From assembly GCA_028285525.1 (NCBI GenBank), contig JANQOZ010000017.1, forward strand, positions 44,637 through 108,636: 64,000 nucleotides of DNA, in the 5' to 3' direction. The stretch comes from Lysobacterales bacterium (lineage in GTDB: Bacteria; Pseudomonadota; Gammaproteobacteria; Xanthomonadales; SZUA-38). How positions within the stretch are numbered: position 1 is the stretch's first letter; every line of letters begins with the position of its first letter. Below, in pieces: positions 63,410 through 64,000 of this stretch. A program made the position numbers and the translations under genes. The notes under the pieces are model-generated. The model ran no database searches. It worked only from the letters and a program-made list of their open reading frames with translations, and was not told the DNA's origin.

Positions 63410-63815
63410 CAGGCCTGAAGCCTGCAAATCAGGTTCAACGACGGCCCCTTGTGAAGGACGCAGCGCTGACCATCAGCTAGCCAATAGCTGGCCGGTGACG
63501 ACTTAGGTCGTCGAATTGAGAAATGGCTCCGAGGAGGGGGACAAAAATCGTCGCCACGGTCGGAGCGAATTGGAATAGCACCGGAGCGCTATAGGGATCG
63601 CCCACCCGTGAGGGTTGATCCCGATGGGTTACCACTCAGCCGGAGTGGTCACGGTTTGTACAATCCAATATACGCTCGCTACAGGTGCTTGTCATTTCGC
63701 AGGCTGCGAAAAAGGGCCGCGTAATTTGTGCGGCACTTCCAGAAAGCGGGTCCGAGGCCCCGCAATTGCTGGGTTCGTGGGCCGCGTCACTACACGCGCT
63801 GCGGTAGTGACGCGG
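63410..63815. ncRNA. candidate structured RNA: array of ten hairpins
   Basis: No credible gene, but ten clean stems in 406 nt: CAGGC/GCCTG (63410-63424), CAGCTA/TAGCTG (63474-63490), GACGAC/GTCGTC (63497-63512), GCTCCG/CGGAGC (63526-63566), GGGATC/GATCCC with inner ACCC/GGGT (63594-63622), ACCACTC/GAGTGGT (63631-63649), TTTCGCA/TGCGAAA (63695-63711), GCCGC/GCGGC (63716-63734), GCGGG/CCCGC (63746-63763) and a 12-bp CCGCGTCACTAC/GTAGTGACGCGG (63782-63815). An additional CACGTG pair lies at 63349-63371. Strand is undetermined. Confidence 0.45.
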
Positions 63816-63928
63816 TTTAAGTCATATCCGATCGAAGGCTGGGTGAGGCTGTCGAATATGCCTCAGCTACCCGGCCGAAATAGCATTCTGCAGTCGCAGC
63901 ACAGCGGAAGATGTTCCAGTTGAAAGAA

Positions 63929-63942
63929 CCCCCCCCCCCCCC
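63929..63942 (+). repeat. poly-C tract of 14
   Basis: Fourteen consecutive C at 63929-63942, 58 bases before the window end. Rare in coding DNA; either a slippage site or an assembly ambiguity. The flanks from 63816 to 64000 show no other feature I can support. Confidence 0.9.
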
Positions 63943-64000
63943 TGAGATCCTCTTCCACTTGAATGCCTCGAAAGTGATTGTGACTCGATCAGACAGGTTT

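Noticed and set aside
63615..63923. 102-residue plus-strand frame in the hairpin region
   Set aside because: Runs through at least five stems, has no ribosome site and no recognisable domain; structure explains the region better, though it cannot be fully excluded.

Overview
The window is a high-GC, densely coded chromosomal segment of a gammaproteobacterium. The gene order smc-zipA-ligA, a ZipA protein, YidD, DksA, CsrA beside tRNA-Ser and a 252-residue-class YciK point to Gammaproteobacteria. A DksA with a degenerate zinc finger and a secreted C-terminal module on the PQQ-type dehydrogenase are, as far as I recall, typical of the Lysobacterales/Xanthomonadales-Wenzhouxiangella side of the class; that placement is inference. 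TTG and GTG starts are common.

Layout. 0-11 kb: an ECF sigma operon, a secreted sugar-dehydrogenase-like protein, a lipoprotein with a pilin-like tail, TonB/TPR small proteins, a secreted bactofilin-like repeat protein, an AlkB dioxygenase, and a membrane-stress-type group (a 26-residue peptide, an XpaC-like protein, TelA, a DUF6498-like protein). 11-31 kb: housekeeping genes (pyrC, yidD, dksA, sufE, cysS, degQ, scpA/scpB/rluB, yciI/bolA, a parvulin) mixed with accessory proteins: a 1402-residue tandem cyclase/ATPase/TPR signalling protein, a rhomboid protease, a Kazal-domain lipoprotein overlapping glutathione peroxidase, and a two-domain SUEL-lectin-like secreted protein. 31-38 kb: queF, smc-zipA-ligA. 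38-43 kb: a three-gene 2-oxoacid:ferredoxin oxidoreductase locus with its own GltD-like flavoprotein. 44-53 kb: MATE efflux plus XRE regulator, then a six-gene overlapping membrane-lipid operon (desaturase, FAD oxidoreductase, DUF1365, two cyclopropane-synthase-type methyltransferases, DUF2878). 53-58 kb: OsmC, a VOC protein, and a TetR-HlyD-ABC-permease efflux operon with palindromes in its promoter.

58-62 kb: Leu/Glu-type dehydrogenase, csrA, a cNMP-binding/rhodanese protein and four tRNA genes. Two of these (Arg-ACG, Ser-GCT) end inside long perfect palindromes and are followed by an inverted, diverged copy of their own 3' end. 62-64 kb: a tyrosine recombinase lies directly behind tRNA-Arg(TCT), marking the left edge of an integrated element that continues past the window. 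The last kilobase has no convincing gene but carries a run of ten clean hairpins in about 400 nt and a 14-C homopolymer. That hairpin array is the best candidate here for something undescribed, probably a structured RNA or a single-strand DNA processing site; which one cannot be decided from sequence alone.
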